This document shows positions 8,412 through 17,076 of a stretch of 64,000 nt of DNA, one piece after another. The position numbers and the translations under genes are program-made. The notes below the pieces were generated by a model. That model was given only the letters and a program-made list of their open reading frames with translations. It was not told the DNA's origin and did no database searches. The DNA is from Verticiella sediminum (GTDB lineage: Bacteria; Pseudomonadota; Gammaproteobacteria; Burkholderiales; Burkholderiaceae_B), in NCBI RefSeq assembly GCF_007558815.1, contig NZ_VLTJ01000001.1:84401-148400 (forward strand). Direction: 5' to 3'. The first letter of the stretch is position 1. Every line of letters starts with the position of its first letter.

Positions 8412-10879
8412 TGCGCGTGCTGCGGGTGAGCCTGGGCGCCCTGCTCGCCCACTGGCGCCGGCACCCGGTGCAGGCGATTGCCGTGTTCGTCGGCATCTGG
8501 CTGGCGACCACGCTCTGGGCCGGCGTGCAGGCGCTGAACAGCCAGGCGCGCGCCGACTACGCCCGCGCGAGCGCCGTCCTGGCGCCGGCCACCCAGGCGG
8601 CCTGGGTGCCGCGCACCGGCGAACACCTGGACCAGGCGCTCTACGTGGCGCTGCGCCGGGCCGGCTGGCCGGTGTCGCCCGTGCTGGAAGGCCGCGTGCG
8701 CCTGGTCGAGGCCGAGCAGTTCAGCCTGCGCGTCGTGGGCATCGAACCGCTGTCCCTGCCGGACGACACCGAAGTCGCCGGCCGCACAGGCGCCCGCTTC
8801 GACCTCGGCGCGTTCATCGGTCCGCCCGGCGAAGCTTGGATCTCCCCGGACACCCTGGCCCGTCTGGGCCTGGCCGAGGGCGCGCGCCCGGCGCTGGCCG
8901 ACGGCACGCGCCTGCCGCCGTTCAAGGCCGAGCCCGGCCTCGCGCCGGGCGTGATCCTGACGGATGTCGGCTATGCGCAGGCGCTGCTGAACGCGCCGGG
9001 GCAGCTCTCGCGGCTCATCGTCACGGGCCCGCACGCCGAGGCCCCGCCGCCGGCGTTCGCCGACCGCCTGATGCTGAGCGCGGACGACACGGCGGGCGAT
9101 CTGCAACGCCTCACCGACAGCTTTCACCTGAACCTCACGGCGCTCGGCCTGCTCGCCTTCGTGGTCGGCCTGTTCATCGTCAACGCCGCGATCGGGCTGG
9201 CGTTCGAGCAGCGGCGCGGCGTGCTGCGCACCCTGCGCGCCTGCGGCGTCAGCCTGCGCGCGGCCGTGGCCGCGCTGGCGCTCGAACTCGGCCTGTTCGC
9301 GCTGATCGGCGGTGTGGCCGGGCTGGTGACGGGCTACGCGCTGGCGGCCCAGTTGCTGCCCGACGTCTCGGCCAGCCTGCGCGGCCTGTACGGGGCCGAC
9401 GTGGCCGGCGAGCTGCGCCTGTCCCCGGTCTGGTGGGCGAGCGGCCTGGGCATCACGCTGCTCGGCGCCCTGATCGCCGGCGCGAACAGTCTGTGGCGCG
9501 CGGCCCGCATGCCCGTACTCGCCGTCGCGCAGGCCCAGGCCTGGCGCCTCGCCCAGACGCGCGGGCTGCGGCGCGACACCGCCGTCGGCCTCGTGCTGCT
9601 GCTCGTGTGCGCCGCGGCATGGCGCTGGGGCGACAGCCTGGCCACCGCCTTCGTTGCCGTGGGCGCCCTGCTGCTCGCCGCCGCGCTGCTGCTCTCGCCC
9701 CTGCTCGATGCAGCGCTGGCGGGCCTCGCGCGTCTGGCGCGCGGGCCGCTTGCCGAGTGGTTCGCCGCCGACGCCCGCCAGCAGTTGCCAGCCGTCGCGC
9801 TGGCGCTCATGGCCCTGCTGCTGGCGCTGGGCGCGAGCGTGGGCGTGGGCGCCATGACCGAGGGTTTTCGCAAGACCTTCGATGGCTGGCTGGAACAGCG
9901 CCTGTCCGCCGACCTGTACGTCACACCGCGCGACACGGAGCAGGGGCTGGCCATCGCCCGGGCCGCCGCCGCCGAACCCGATGTCGCCGCGGTGCTCACC
10001 CAATGGCGCGCCGAGCTGCGCCTGCAGGCCTGGCCGGTCCAGGCGTATGGCGTGCCGGATCACCCGAGCTATCGCCAGCACTGGCCTCTGCTGGCGGCGC
10101 AGCCGGAAGGCTGGGCGGCACTCGGCCGCGGCGAGGGCATCATGCTGAGCGAGCAGCTCGCGCGCCGCCTCGGCCTCGGGCTGGGCGACACGCTCGCGCT
10201 GCCTCTGCCCGGCACGGCTCCCCTGCCCGTGGTCGGCCTGTATGCGGACTACGGCAACCCGCAGGGGCAGTTGCTGGTCAATGCCGACTGGCTGCGCAGG
10301 CATGAACCCCAGGCGCGCATCTCCGGCATCAGTCTGCGCCTGCAGCCCGGCACCGACGCCGGCAAGCGCCTCGAGGCGCGGCTGCAGCCGTGGGCCGAGC
10401 AAGGCGCGCGCGTGGTGGACCAGGCGGCGCTCAAGCGCTGGTCCACCGACATCTTCGAGCGCACCTTCCACGCCACCGCCGCCCTGAACAGTCTGACCCT
10501 GGCCGTGGCCGGCATCGCGCTCTTCATCAGCCTGCTGACCCTGGCCGACGCGCGCCTCGGCCAGCTCGCGCCGCTCTGGGCGCTGGGCGTGCCGCGCCGC
10601 CGCCTGGCTTGGCTCAGCCTGGCGCAGACACTGATGCTGGCCGGGCTGACGGTGCTGCTGGCCGTCCCGCTGGGGCTGGTGCTCGCCTGGTGCCTGGTCG
10701 CGGTGGTGAACGTGCAGGCCTTCGGCTGGCGCCTGCCGCTGTATGTATTTCCCGGCCAGTTGCTCGCGCTTGCCCTGCTGGGCCTCTTGACCGCACTCGC
10801 GGCCAGCGCCGGGCCGCTGTGGCAATTGGCCCGGCGCAAACCGGCCGACCTGTTGCGACGCTTTGCCGATGAACGTTGA
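8411..10879 (+). CDS. FtsX-like ABC transporter permease (AttFG type)
   Basis: This is an 822-residue inner-membrane permease with two FtsX-type halves. The first has a membrane segment after residue 15 and a cluster around LGLLAFVVGLFIVNAAIGLAF; the second ends with TLAVAGIALFISLLTLAD and QTLMLAGLTVLLAVPLGLVLAW. Large periplasmic loops lie between, giving about eight to ten membrane segments overall. Together with the ATPase upstream and the lipocalin-like lipoprotein downstream it matches the AttEFGH architecture, whose substrate is unknown; extraction of a lipid or lipoprotein from the inner membrane is an inference from LolCDE/MacB. It overlaps the downstream gene by 11 bases. Confidence 0.88.
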   Translation: MRVLRVSLGALLAHWRRHPVQAIAVFVGIWLATTLWAGVQALNSQARADYARASAVLAPATQAAWVPRTGEHLDQALYVALRRAGWPVSPVLEGRVRLVEAEQFSLRVVGIEPLSLPDDTEVAGRTGARFDLGAFIGPPGEAWISPDTLARLGLAEGARPALADGTRLPPFKAEPGLAPGVILTDVGYAQALLNAPGQLSRLIVTGPHAEAPPPAFADRLMLSADDTAGDLQRLTDSFHLNLTALGLLAFVVGLFIVNAAIGLAFEQRRGVLRTLRACGVSLRAAVAALALELGLFALIGGVAGLVTGYALAAQLLPDVSASLRGLYGADVAGELRLSPVWWASGLGITLLGALIAGANSLWRAARMPVLAVAQAQAWRLAQTRGLRRDTAVGLVLLLVCAAAWRWGDSLATAFVAVGALLLAAALLLSPLLDAALAGLARLARGPLAEWFAADARQQLPAVALALMALLLALGASVGVGAMTEGFRKTFDGWLEQRLSADLYVTPRDTEQGLAIARAAAAEPDVAAVLTQWRAELRLQAWPVQAYGVPDHPSYRQHWPLLAAQPEGWAALGRGEGIMLSEQLARRLGLGLGDTLALPLPGTAPLPVVGLYADYGNPQGQLLVNADWLRRHEPQARISGISLRLQPGTDAGKRLEARLQPWAEQGARVVDQAALKRWSTDIFERTFHATAALNSLTLAVAGIALFISLLTLADARLGQLAPLWALGVPRRRLAWLSLAQTLMLAGLTVLLAVPLGLVLAWCLVAVVNVQAFGWRLPLYVFPGQLLALALLGLLTALAASAGPLWQLARRKPADLLRRFADER

Positions 10880-12008
10880 CGCCTCCCGCCGCCCGCGCAA
10901 GGCCGGCCGCGGTCTTGCCTGCACCGTGGCGGCCATGCTGCTCGCAGCGCTCGCCGGCTGCCGCGATGCCGTGCCCCCGCCGCAGACCGGCTACGCCGGC
11001 CTGGGCCAGGCGGCGGGCGACTACCTGCCGGTCGAGCGCGGGCGCGAGTTGCACTTTCCGGCCGACCACGGCGCCCACGACGGCTATCGCATCGAATGGT
11101 GGTACATTACCGCCAACCTCACGGACGAAACCGGCCGCGACTGGGGCGTGCAATGGACGCTGTTCCGCACCGCCCTGCGGCCCGGCCCCGAGCAGCCCGG
11201 CTGGCAAAGCCCCAACGCCTGGATGGCGCACGCCGCCGTCACCGGCCCCGACGGCCATCGCCACGCCGAACGCCTCGCGCGCGGCGGCATCGGCCAGGCC
11301 GGCGTCACCGCCGAACCCTTCGCCGCCTGGATCGACGACTGGCGCCTCGATGGCCAGCCGGGGCTGGGGCTGGACCGGCTGGCTCTGCACGCCGCCGCCC
11401 GGCCGCCCGAAGGCGGTGTGCCCGGCTTCTCCTACGACCTCGCCCTCCAGGCGCAAGGCCCCCTGATCCTGCACGGCGATGCGGGCTACAGCGAAAAATC
11501 CGGCCAGGGCCAGGCCTCGTACTACTACAGCCAGCCCTTCTACGAGGTACAGGGCGAGATCGCCTTCGACGGCCAGCGGCACACGGTGACCGGCCGTGCC
11601 TGGCTGGACCGCGAATGGAGCAGCCAGCCGCTGTCGGCGGACCAGCAGGGCTGGGACTGGTTCTCCCTGCACCTGGCCGACGGCGCCAAGCTGATGGTGT
11701 TCCAGGTCCGCCACGACGACGGTCGGCATTACCGCGCGGGCACCTGGATCGCCCCGGGTGGCGGCCCGGGCGTGGCGCTGCGCGAGGACCAGATCGCGCT
11801 CGAGCCGCTGGCGAGCGCCCGCCAGGTCACCGGCCGCGAGGTGCCCGTGGCCTGGCGCGTGCAGGTGCCGGAGCACGCCGTGGACGCGCGTGTCGATGCC
11901 GTCCAGCCGCAGGCCTGGATGGGCGGCACGTTTCCGTATTGGGAGGGCCCGGTGCGCATCGACGGCGGCACGGGCGGTCGGGGCTATCTCGAAATGACGG
12001 GGTATTAG
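10869..12008 (+). CDS. Lipocalin-like (AttH/CrtC fold) lipoprotein
   Basis: This encodes 379 residues. A lipoprotein signal ends at LAALAGC (lipobox Cys near residue 33). The mature part has the AttH/CrtC motifs YRIEWWYITANLTDETGRDWGVQWTLFR, WLDREWSSQPLSADQQGWDWFSLHLADG and PEHAVDARVDAVQPQAWMGG, seen in carotenoid 1,2-hydratase-like and AttH proteins. No carotenoid genes are nearby, so the hydratase name found in databases is unlikely to be meaningful here. It is the last gene of the ABC operon, overlapping the permease by 11 bases, and probably acts as its periplasmic or outer-membrane partner. It ends convergently with the VOC gene with a 4-base overlap. Confidence 0.85.
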   Translation: MNVDASRRPRKAGRGLACTVAAMLLAALAGCRDAVPPPQTGYAGLGQAAGDYLPVERGRELHFPADHGAHDGYRIEWWYITANLTDETGRDWGVQWTLFRTALRPGPEQPGWQSPNAWMAHAAVTGPDGHRHAERLARGGIGQAGVTAEPFAAWIDDWRLDGQPGLGLDRLALHAAARPPEGGVPGFSYDLALQAQGPLILHGDAGYSEKSGQGQASYYYSQPFYEVQGEIAFDGQRHTVTGRAWLDREWSSQPLSADQQGWDWFSLHLADGAKLMVFQVRHDDGRHYRAGTWIAPGGGPGVALREDQIALEPLASARQVTGREVPVAWRVQVPEHAVDARVDAVQPQAWMGGTFPYWEGPVRIDGGTGGRGYLEMTGY

Positions 12009-12412
12009 GCGTCGCTGGCCGTCGGGTCCATCCATACCAGTTCGAGGATGTGGCCGTCGGGGTCCTCGACGGCGCGCGCGTACATGAAGCCCAGGTCCTG
12101 TTTCTCCCGGATGTCCGTCTGGCCGCCCGCCTGCGCCGCGGCCTCGGCCAGCGTATCCACCGCGGAGCGGGACTCGCACTGAACGGCCAACAGCACCTCC
12201 GTGCTGCGGTGCGCGTCGGCGATCGGCTTGGGCGTGAACTCGCTGAAGGACGCGTGCACCAGAAGGTGAAAGACGATGGCATCCGACCACACCATCGATG
12301 CCGCCTCCTCGTTGCTGAAGCGCGGATTCAGCCGGCAACCCATGGCTTCGTAGAAGCGTGTCGCCGTAGCCAGGTCGGACACGGGCAAATTGACGAAAAT
12401 CATCCTGGACAT
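12005..12412 (-). CDS. VOC family (glyoxalase/bleomycin resistance-like) protein
   Basis: This encodes 135 residues forming two beta-alpha-beta-beta-beta modules of the vicinal oxygen chelate superfamily: MIFVNLPVSDLATATRFYEAMG at the N-terminus and AVEDPDGHILELVWMDP at the C-terminus, with the candidate metal-binding Glu in ILELVWMD. The sequence resembles the group annotated as lactoylglutathione lyase-like or PhnB-like, but the reaction is unknown. The start at 12412 is preceded by GGAGG at good spacing. The stop overlaps the stop of the convergent lipoprotein gene by 4 bases. Confidence 0.82.
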   Translation of the reverse strand: MSRMIFVNLPVSDLATATRFYEAMGCRLNPRFSNEEAASMVWSDAIVFHLLVHASFSEFTPKPIADAHRSTEVLLAVQCESRSAVDTLAEAAAQAGGQTDIREKQDLGFMYARAVEDPDGHILELVWMDPTASDA

Positions 12413-12562
12413 TTCATGCCTCCATCGACTGGACATGCCGGATCGCCGCACCGCGGTGCCGATTGCCCCGATGATAGCGGGACCCCGCATCGCCCGCGAC
12501 GGCGGTGTCGAGACCAAATGTCACCACATGATGCTCGCGATCGCGGGCCGGTTCGCCGCCGC

Positions 12563-14092
12563 CTACCAGAACTTGCGCGTCTTCCCCAGCGCCTCGACTT
12601 CGCGCACGGTCTCGGATTCCAGCGCCGACAGGCGCGCGGCGATCCAGCCCACCGCGAACCAGGCGGCCGGCTCGGCGTGGGCGCGCTGCAGGAAGTAGCC
12701 GCGCGCCACGGCGAGGTCGTTGACCTCGCCCAGCACGTCCTGCAGGGTCGAGAGGCGCTTCAGGTAAGGCTTCAGGCGGGCGGATTCGAAATAGGCGCGG
12801 GCAAAGCCCAGGCCATAGCGCAGGCGCTTGACGTCCTTGCGCAGCGCGTGCCGCGCGTGCTCGTCGAGTTCGCGGTAGCGGGCGCCGTCGCGCAGCACGG
12901 CACGATGCCATTTGCGCAGGCGCGCGACGGCCAGCGGCGCATAGGGCTCGGCGCCGTCGTTGCCCGCCACGGCCTGCGACACGGCACTGCGTGCGGGCAG
13001 GCTGGCCAGCCAGCGCAGCAATTCGATCAGCCAGGTCTGGAAGGCGTGCGAAGCGGCCATGCCGGCCGCATCGCCTTCGGCGCGCACCGGGCGTGCGAGC
13101 GGCGGCATGCCGGCCTGTTCCAGCGTCGGGAAGACAGTGTCGAGCAGCACATCGGTGTCGCGCGCGGCGCCGAATGCCTGGAAGAAGCGGCGCGCGTCCT
13201 CCTGCAGGGCGGGCTCGGGCAGCGTCGTCCAGCCGCGCAACAGCCGCCAGCCCGAGCGCAAGCGCCGCACTCCCACGCGCAACTGGTGCACGTGCTCGGC
13301 CATGTCGGCGCCCGCCGGGGCCATCGCGATCAAGGCCGCGTTGCGCACGATCTGGTCGAAGGCGGACTGGCTCAGCATCTGCAGCGCGAGCGCCGGTGTC
13401 GCATCGGCCGGCAGATCCAGCTTGGCTGCGCCGACCGGCGCGTCGAGCTGGGCCCGCTGGGCCGCGCGCACCCGTGCTTCGTCCTCCGGCAGGGCCTGCG
13501 CCAGGACCGTGCCGGCGCGCGCGAGCGCGTCGCCCCGCTCGGCCTTGCTGCGCGCGTCCAGCACCAGGCCGTGCTCCTTGACCCAATCGATGGCCACGCC
13601 GAACAACGCATCCACCCAGCCGGCGGTGCGCTCGAACTCGATCTCGTTGATCTGCGCCTCGAAGCCGGGCGCGCGCACCGCGCCCACATCGTAGGCAATC
13701 TCGATGTTGGCCCGGCGCACGCGGACCTGCCGCACCAGGCGCATGACATCCGTCTCGTAGCGCAGCGCGAGCTCGCCGTCGAGCGCCGCGAACAGGGGCT
13801 CGGCCGGCGTACCGGCATAGACCGAGAGGTCCAGCTCGGGGCCGGGACGACGGTGGTTCAGCTCGATGCGCGACACCGAATCGGCGCCCGCCATCTTGAA
13901 GGTCTGCACCCACTGGCGACCCTCCAGGCGCAGGCGGATCGCCGCCAGGTGGCGCGCCAGCCAGCGCGAGGGCGTATCGAAATACATCGCGCGCAGCCGG
14001 ACCCGGCGCGGCCCCGGCAGCTTGGTCAGGCGCGCCTTGACCGCCTCGCGTGCCGCGGGCGGTACATACAACTTGATTTCCTGTTCGACCAT
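12563..14092 (-). CDS. CYTH and CHAD domain-containing protein
   Basis: This is a 509-residue two-domain protein. The N-terminal CYTH domain (about 1-200) opens with EQEIK, the ExExK signature of the triphosphate tunnel metalloenzymes, and contains paired basic and acidic strands such as AAIRLRLEGRQWVQTFK. The C-terminal CHAD domain (about 225-500) has the conserved histidine helices VHQLRVGVRRLRSGWRLLRG and LRKDVKRLRYGLGFARAYF. Family knowledge: CYTH-CHAD proteins act on or bind inorganic polyphosphate/triphosphate. The ATG at 14092 sits directly before VEQEIK; an upstream ATG would add 11 residues. No clear ribosome-binding site is visible. Confidence 0.9.
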   Translation of the reverse strand: MVEQEIKLYVPPAAREAVKARLTKLPGPRRVRLRAMYFDTPSRWLARHLAAIRLRLEGRQWVQTFKMAGADSVSRIELNHRRPGPELDLSVYAGTPAEPLFAALDGELALRYETDVMRLVRQVRVRRANIEIAYDVGAVRAPGFEAQINEIEFERTAGWVDALFGVAIDWVKEHGLVLDARSKAERGDALARAGTVLAQALPEDEARVRAAQRAQLDAPVGAAKLDLPADATPALALQMLSQSAFDQIVRNAALIAMAPAGADMAEHVHQLRVGVRRLRSGWRLLRGWTTLPEPALQEDARRFFQAFGAARDTDVLLDTVFPTLEQAGMPPLARPVRAEGDAAGMAASHAFQTWLIELLRWLASLPARSAVSQAVAGNDGAEPYAPLAVARLRKWHRAVLRDGARYRELDEHARHALRKDVKRLRYGLGFARAYFESARLKPYLKRLSTLQDVLGEVNDLAVARGYFLQRAHAEPAAWFAVGWIAARLSALESETVREVEALGKTRKFW

Positions 14093-14247
14093 GAGAGTGC
14101 GCGACGTGGATGACGCGCCCATCATAGCCCGCGACCCGTGACCACGGTGCTACGCCCGCCCCTTGCCGGCCGCGTCGCAACGACACCGGGCGAGCGGGCC
14201 TGCCGCGCATCGATCGGGAGTCTGCGCGCGCGCCGATCCGTGCCCGC

Positions 14248-15051
14248 TCACAGCCGCTGGTAGGCTTCGCGCACGGCGTCCTCGCCGTAATGACGCTCCA
14301 GGCGCCGCACGGTGAAGTGGCCTCGCCCCATGTCCTGGAAGTGGTCGATGAAGAGCGCATTGATGGCCGCCCCGCCCAGCGCGCCGATCACCGGCACAGC
14401 CTGCGCCACCGCCTTCTCCGACACCGTCACCGAAAAGCGCGTGGCGATCTCGGCCACCAGTTTGACCACCACGGGCGCGCCGCTGCTGGTCAAGCCCTTT
14501 TGCGACAGATGCAGCGCCGCCGCATGCAAGGCCTGGGCGAGCGCCGCGCGAGCGGCGAAATAGCCGGCATCCGAAGCATCGTCCTTGCGGCTGGGCCCGC
14601 CCAGGGCCAACACCTGCAGGCACTCCAGCCGGGCCTGCGGCAGCGCCAGGTTCTCGCCGTTGCTGCGGGCGATGTCGGCGATCGAGCGCAGCATGATGGT
14701 CGTCGAGATGGGCAGCTCCACCGTGAGGGCGGCCATGCCGAAGGCGCCGCCCACCGCGCCCGAGGTGCCGACCGCGATCTTGTGCCACCAGTCGGCCGAC
14801 TTGGGCGCGCGCACCGGCACGGCCTCGCCCTGCACCGGGTTCTTCATGGTGAGCAGCGCCACGTTGAGCGCCTTGTCGAGCGAACGCCGGGTGATCTCGG
14901 TGATCGCGCCGGACATGCGGCCCGGCAGGGCCGACAGGCCGCGCTCGATGGGCGCGCCGACCACGCCGGCCAACCGTGCTGCAAGGCCGGGATGTTCGAG
15001 CAGTCGCTTGGCCTGGGCCAGAGAATCGAGATCGGAGGCGGACAGGGACAT
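14248..15051 (-). CDS. EcsC family protein
   Basis: This encodes about 267 residues matching the EcsC protein family: LAQAKRLLEHPGLAARLAGVVG, a glycine/alanine-rich hydrophobic stretch (IAVGTSGAVGGAFGMAALTVELPISTTIMLRSIADIARSNGE) and the C-terminal AVAQAVPVIGALGGAAINALFIDHFQDMGRGHFTVRRLER. The function is unknown; EcsC was named from a Bacillus ABC transporter operon, but proteobacterial members stand apart from it. The hydrophobic segments suggest membrane association. The ATG at 15051 gives the family-like N-terminus MSLSASDL; an in-frame ATG at 15102 would add 17 low-complexity residues. It is probably the last gene of the leftward CoA-transferase/TetR transcript, 61-112 bases after tetR. 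Confidence 0.8.
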   Translation of the reverse strand: MSLSASDLDSLAQAKRLLEHPGLAARLAGVVGAPIERGLSALPGRMSGAITEITRRSLDKALNVALLTMKNPVQGEAVPVRAPKSADWWHKIAVGTSGAVGGAFGMAALTVELPISTTIMLRSIADIARSNGENLALPQARLECLQVLALGGPSRKDDASDAGYFAARAALAQALHAAALHLSQKGLTSSGAPVVVKLVAEIATRFSVTVSEKAVAQAVPVIGALGGAAINALFIDHFQDMGRGHFTVRRLERHYGEDAVREAYQRL

Positions 15052-15163
15052 GGGGGCGGAAGCGGCGTCTTCGAGGTGGATACTGCTCTCAGGTGAGGGC
15101 ATCGGCCACGGTCGCAAGAGCCGCGCCACCGGCGCCCGGTCCGGCAGGGGCCGGCGCCGGGGC

Positions 15164-15853
15164 TCAGGCCGCGCTCCGGCCGCCTGCAGGCCCGCCTTCG
15201 ATGAACCCATGCAACATCCTGACCGCCGCATCGACGTCGGCGGCGGGAACGCCGAGCAGGTGCTGCGACACCAGGCCCCGCAGGGCGGCCAGGACCAGCA
15301 GCGCCTCGATGCTCGCGGGCGCTTCGGCCGCGCCGGTGCCGCAGGCACCGGCCTCGATCCTGTCCTGCAGCAGTGCGAGCATGCGTTCGTTCTGCAGGCG
15401 CACCTCCGGCAGCAGCCCGGGCAGCGAGGTGACGGCCTCGGCCGCGATCAGGTTGACGGCGCGCGCGCCGGCAGGATCGGCGCAGCCGCCGTGCACATAG
15501 GCCAGCATGGTGGAAAACAGCGCGTCGTCGCGGACCGGAGCGCGCAGCGCCTGGCGCCGCCAGGCGCCGGAGCGTCGGCGAAACGCCCCCACCGAGCGGC
15601 CGTAGGCCTGGCGCAGCAGTTCGTTCTTGGACTTGAAGTAATAGTTGGGCAGCGTATGGCTGTAGCCCGCCGCCCGCCCGACGTCGACCAGCGTCAACCC
15701 CGCCGCGCCCTTGACCGCGATCAGCGCGATCGCGGCCTCGATCATGCGGTCCACGGCCTGCTGGCGCAGTTGCTGGTTGGTGGCGGCGGCCTTCGGCCTG
15801 GGCTCGCCGCGGCGGGGTGCGCCGCTGGCCGCGTCCACGGCGGCGCCACTCAT
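15164..15853 (-). CDS. TetR/AcrR family transcriptional regulator
   Basis: This is a 229-residue TetR-type repressor. The DNA-binding domain is at about residues 28-75 (QQAVDRMIEAAIALIAVKG, AGLTLVDVGRAAGYS, YYFKSKNELLRQAYG), with the HTH centred on LTLVDVGRAAGYSHTLPNYYF. The C-terminal ligand domain is not conserved enough to predict an effector. The ATG overlaps the stop of the CoA-transferase gene (ATGA), so it belongs to the operon it probably regulates. Likely operators are the three 16-bp palindromes at 18290, 18413 and 18481 in the divergent region; that pairing is inferred. The N-terminal domain resembles that of the second TetR in this window (37966-38622). Confidence 0.88.
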   Translation of the reverse strand: MSGAAVDAASGAPRRGEPRPKAAATNQQLRQQAVDRMIEAAIALIAVKGAAGLTLVDVGRAAGYSHTLPNYYFKSKNELLRQAYGRSVGAFRRRSGAWRRQALRAPVRDDALFSTMLAYVHGGCADPAGARAVNLIAAEAVTSLPGLLPEVRLQNERMLALLQDRIEAGACGTGAAEAPASIEALLVLAALRGLVSQHLLGVPAADVDAAVRMLHGFIEGGPAGGRSAA

Positions 15854-17061
15854 TGCAACACCCCATCCGCGCGCAGCTCGGCGATGCGCGCCTCGGACAG
15901 GCCGCAGCGCTCGCGCAGCACGGTGTCGGTGCCGTCGCCGATGCACGGCCCAGGGCGAGCCGGCTCGGTGGCGGCGGGCGCGATCCGGAACTGGGCGCCG
16001 CGTATCCGGCAGGGCCCGATCACGGGCGCCTCGACCTGCTGGAAATACCCGTCCGCCGCCAGGTCGGCATCGGCGTCGAGATCGTTGGCATGGCTGACCG
16101 CATGCGCCGGGACGCCGGCGGCTTGCAAGGTGGCTTCGGCCTCGATGTCGGTGCGCAGACGCGTCCAGGCCGAGATCGCTTCGTCCAGCGCGGCGCGGCG
16201 CCGCAGCCGTGCCGTCACCGTCGCGAACGCAGGCCCGTCTACCGGCGCGCCCAGGCATCGCGCCAGCGCGCGCCAGTGCGCCGGATCGGCCGCGTCGATC
16301 GCCACCCAGCGGTCCTCGCCGGCACACGGGTAGACGCCGCAGGGCGCACGCAGCGGATCGGGCACGCCGCCGCGGCGCGCCGCCACGTGCCCGTTGGCCG
16401 CGTAGTCGAACCAGGCCGGCAGGACGAACTGCAGGCCGGCCTCGGCCTGCGCGACGTCGATGTGGCAGCCCAGGCCGGTGTGCCGCCGGCGGTGCAAGGC
16501 GGCGAGGATGGCGGCCACCACGAAGCGCGGGGCGACCGAGTCGGTCCAGGCGCCGTAGGGGCCCGTCGGCGGGCGATCGGGCCAGCCCATCAGATTGCTC
16601 ATGCCCGCATACGCGGCGCCCAGCGTGCCCACGCCGCTGGTGTTCGCCGCCGGCCCGGTCTGCCCCATGATGCAGGTGGAAGCCATCACCAGCCGCGGGT
16701 TGGTCTCGCGCAGCCTCGGGTAGTCCAGCCCCATGCGCGCCATCACGCCCGGCGTGAAGCTCTCGATCAGCACGTCGCTGTCGCCCGCCAGCGTGCGCAC
16801 GATCTCGCGCGCGGCCTGCCGGGAGAGATCCAGCGCCAGGCTGCGTTTGCCGGCGTTGATGAAATGATAGGACAAGGTCCGTTCGGGCCCGGCGACGCCG
16901 TCCTTGAACGGCCCGAGCGTACGCAAGGGGTCGATGCGCTGCCTGCTCTCCACCTTGACGACGTCGGCGCCCAGATCGGCGAGGTAGCGTCCGGACATGG
17001 GCCCGACCATCACCCACCCCATGTCCAGTACCTTGATCCCCTTGAGCGGTGCCTCGTGCAT
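15850..17061 (-). CDS. CaiB/BaiF family CoA-transferase (first of a tandem pair)
   Basis: This is a 403-residue class III CoA-transferase, which moves CoA between carboxylic acids via an aspartyl-CoA anhydride. Recognisable parts are LKGIKVLDMGWVMVGPMSGRYLADLGADVVKVE at the N-terminus, INAGKRSLALDL, DVLIESFTPGVMARMGLDYP and the candidate catalytic Asp D174 in YGAWTDSVAPRF. The C-terminal part has LRTDIEAEATLQAAGVPAHAV. It lies 15 bases downstream of a second, divergent member of the same family and overlaps tetR by 4 bases. The acyl substrate is unknown; the facing Dpp-type importer suggests an imported acid. Confidence 0.9.
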   Translation of the reverse strand: MHEAPLKGIKVLDMGWVMVGPMSGRYLADLGADVVKVESRQRIDPLRTLGPFKDGVAGPERTLSYHFINAGKRSLALDLSRQAAREIVRTLAGDSDVLIESFTPGVMARMGLDYPRLRETNPRLVMASTCIMGQTGPAANTSGVGTLGAAYAGMSNLMGWPDRPPTGPYGAWTDSVAPRFVVAAILAALHRRRHTGLGCHIDVAQAEAGLQFVLPAWFDYAANGHVAARRGGVPDPLRAPCGVYPCAGEDRWVAIDAADPAHWRALARCLGAPVDGPAFATVTARLRRRAALDEAISAWTRLRTDIEAEATLQAAGVPAHAVSHANDLDADADLAADGYFQQVEAPVIGPCRIRGAQFRIAPAATEPARPGPCIGDGTDTVLRERCGLSEARIAELRADGVLQ

Positions 17062-17076
17062 GCGGCCTCCCGGCGT

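Noticed and set aside
8147..10936. 929-codon minus-strand frame opposite the FtsX-like permease
   Set aside because: Antisense shadow: no domain, biased composition, whereas the plus strand has family motifs and translational coupling.
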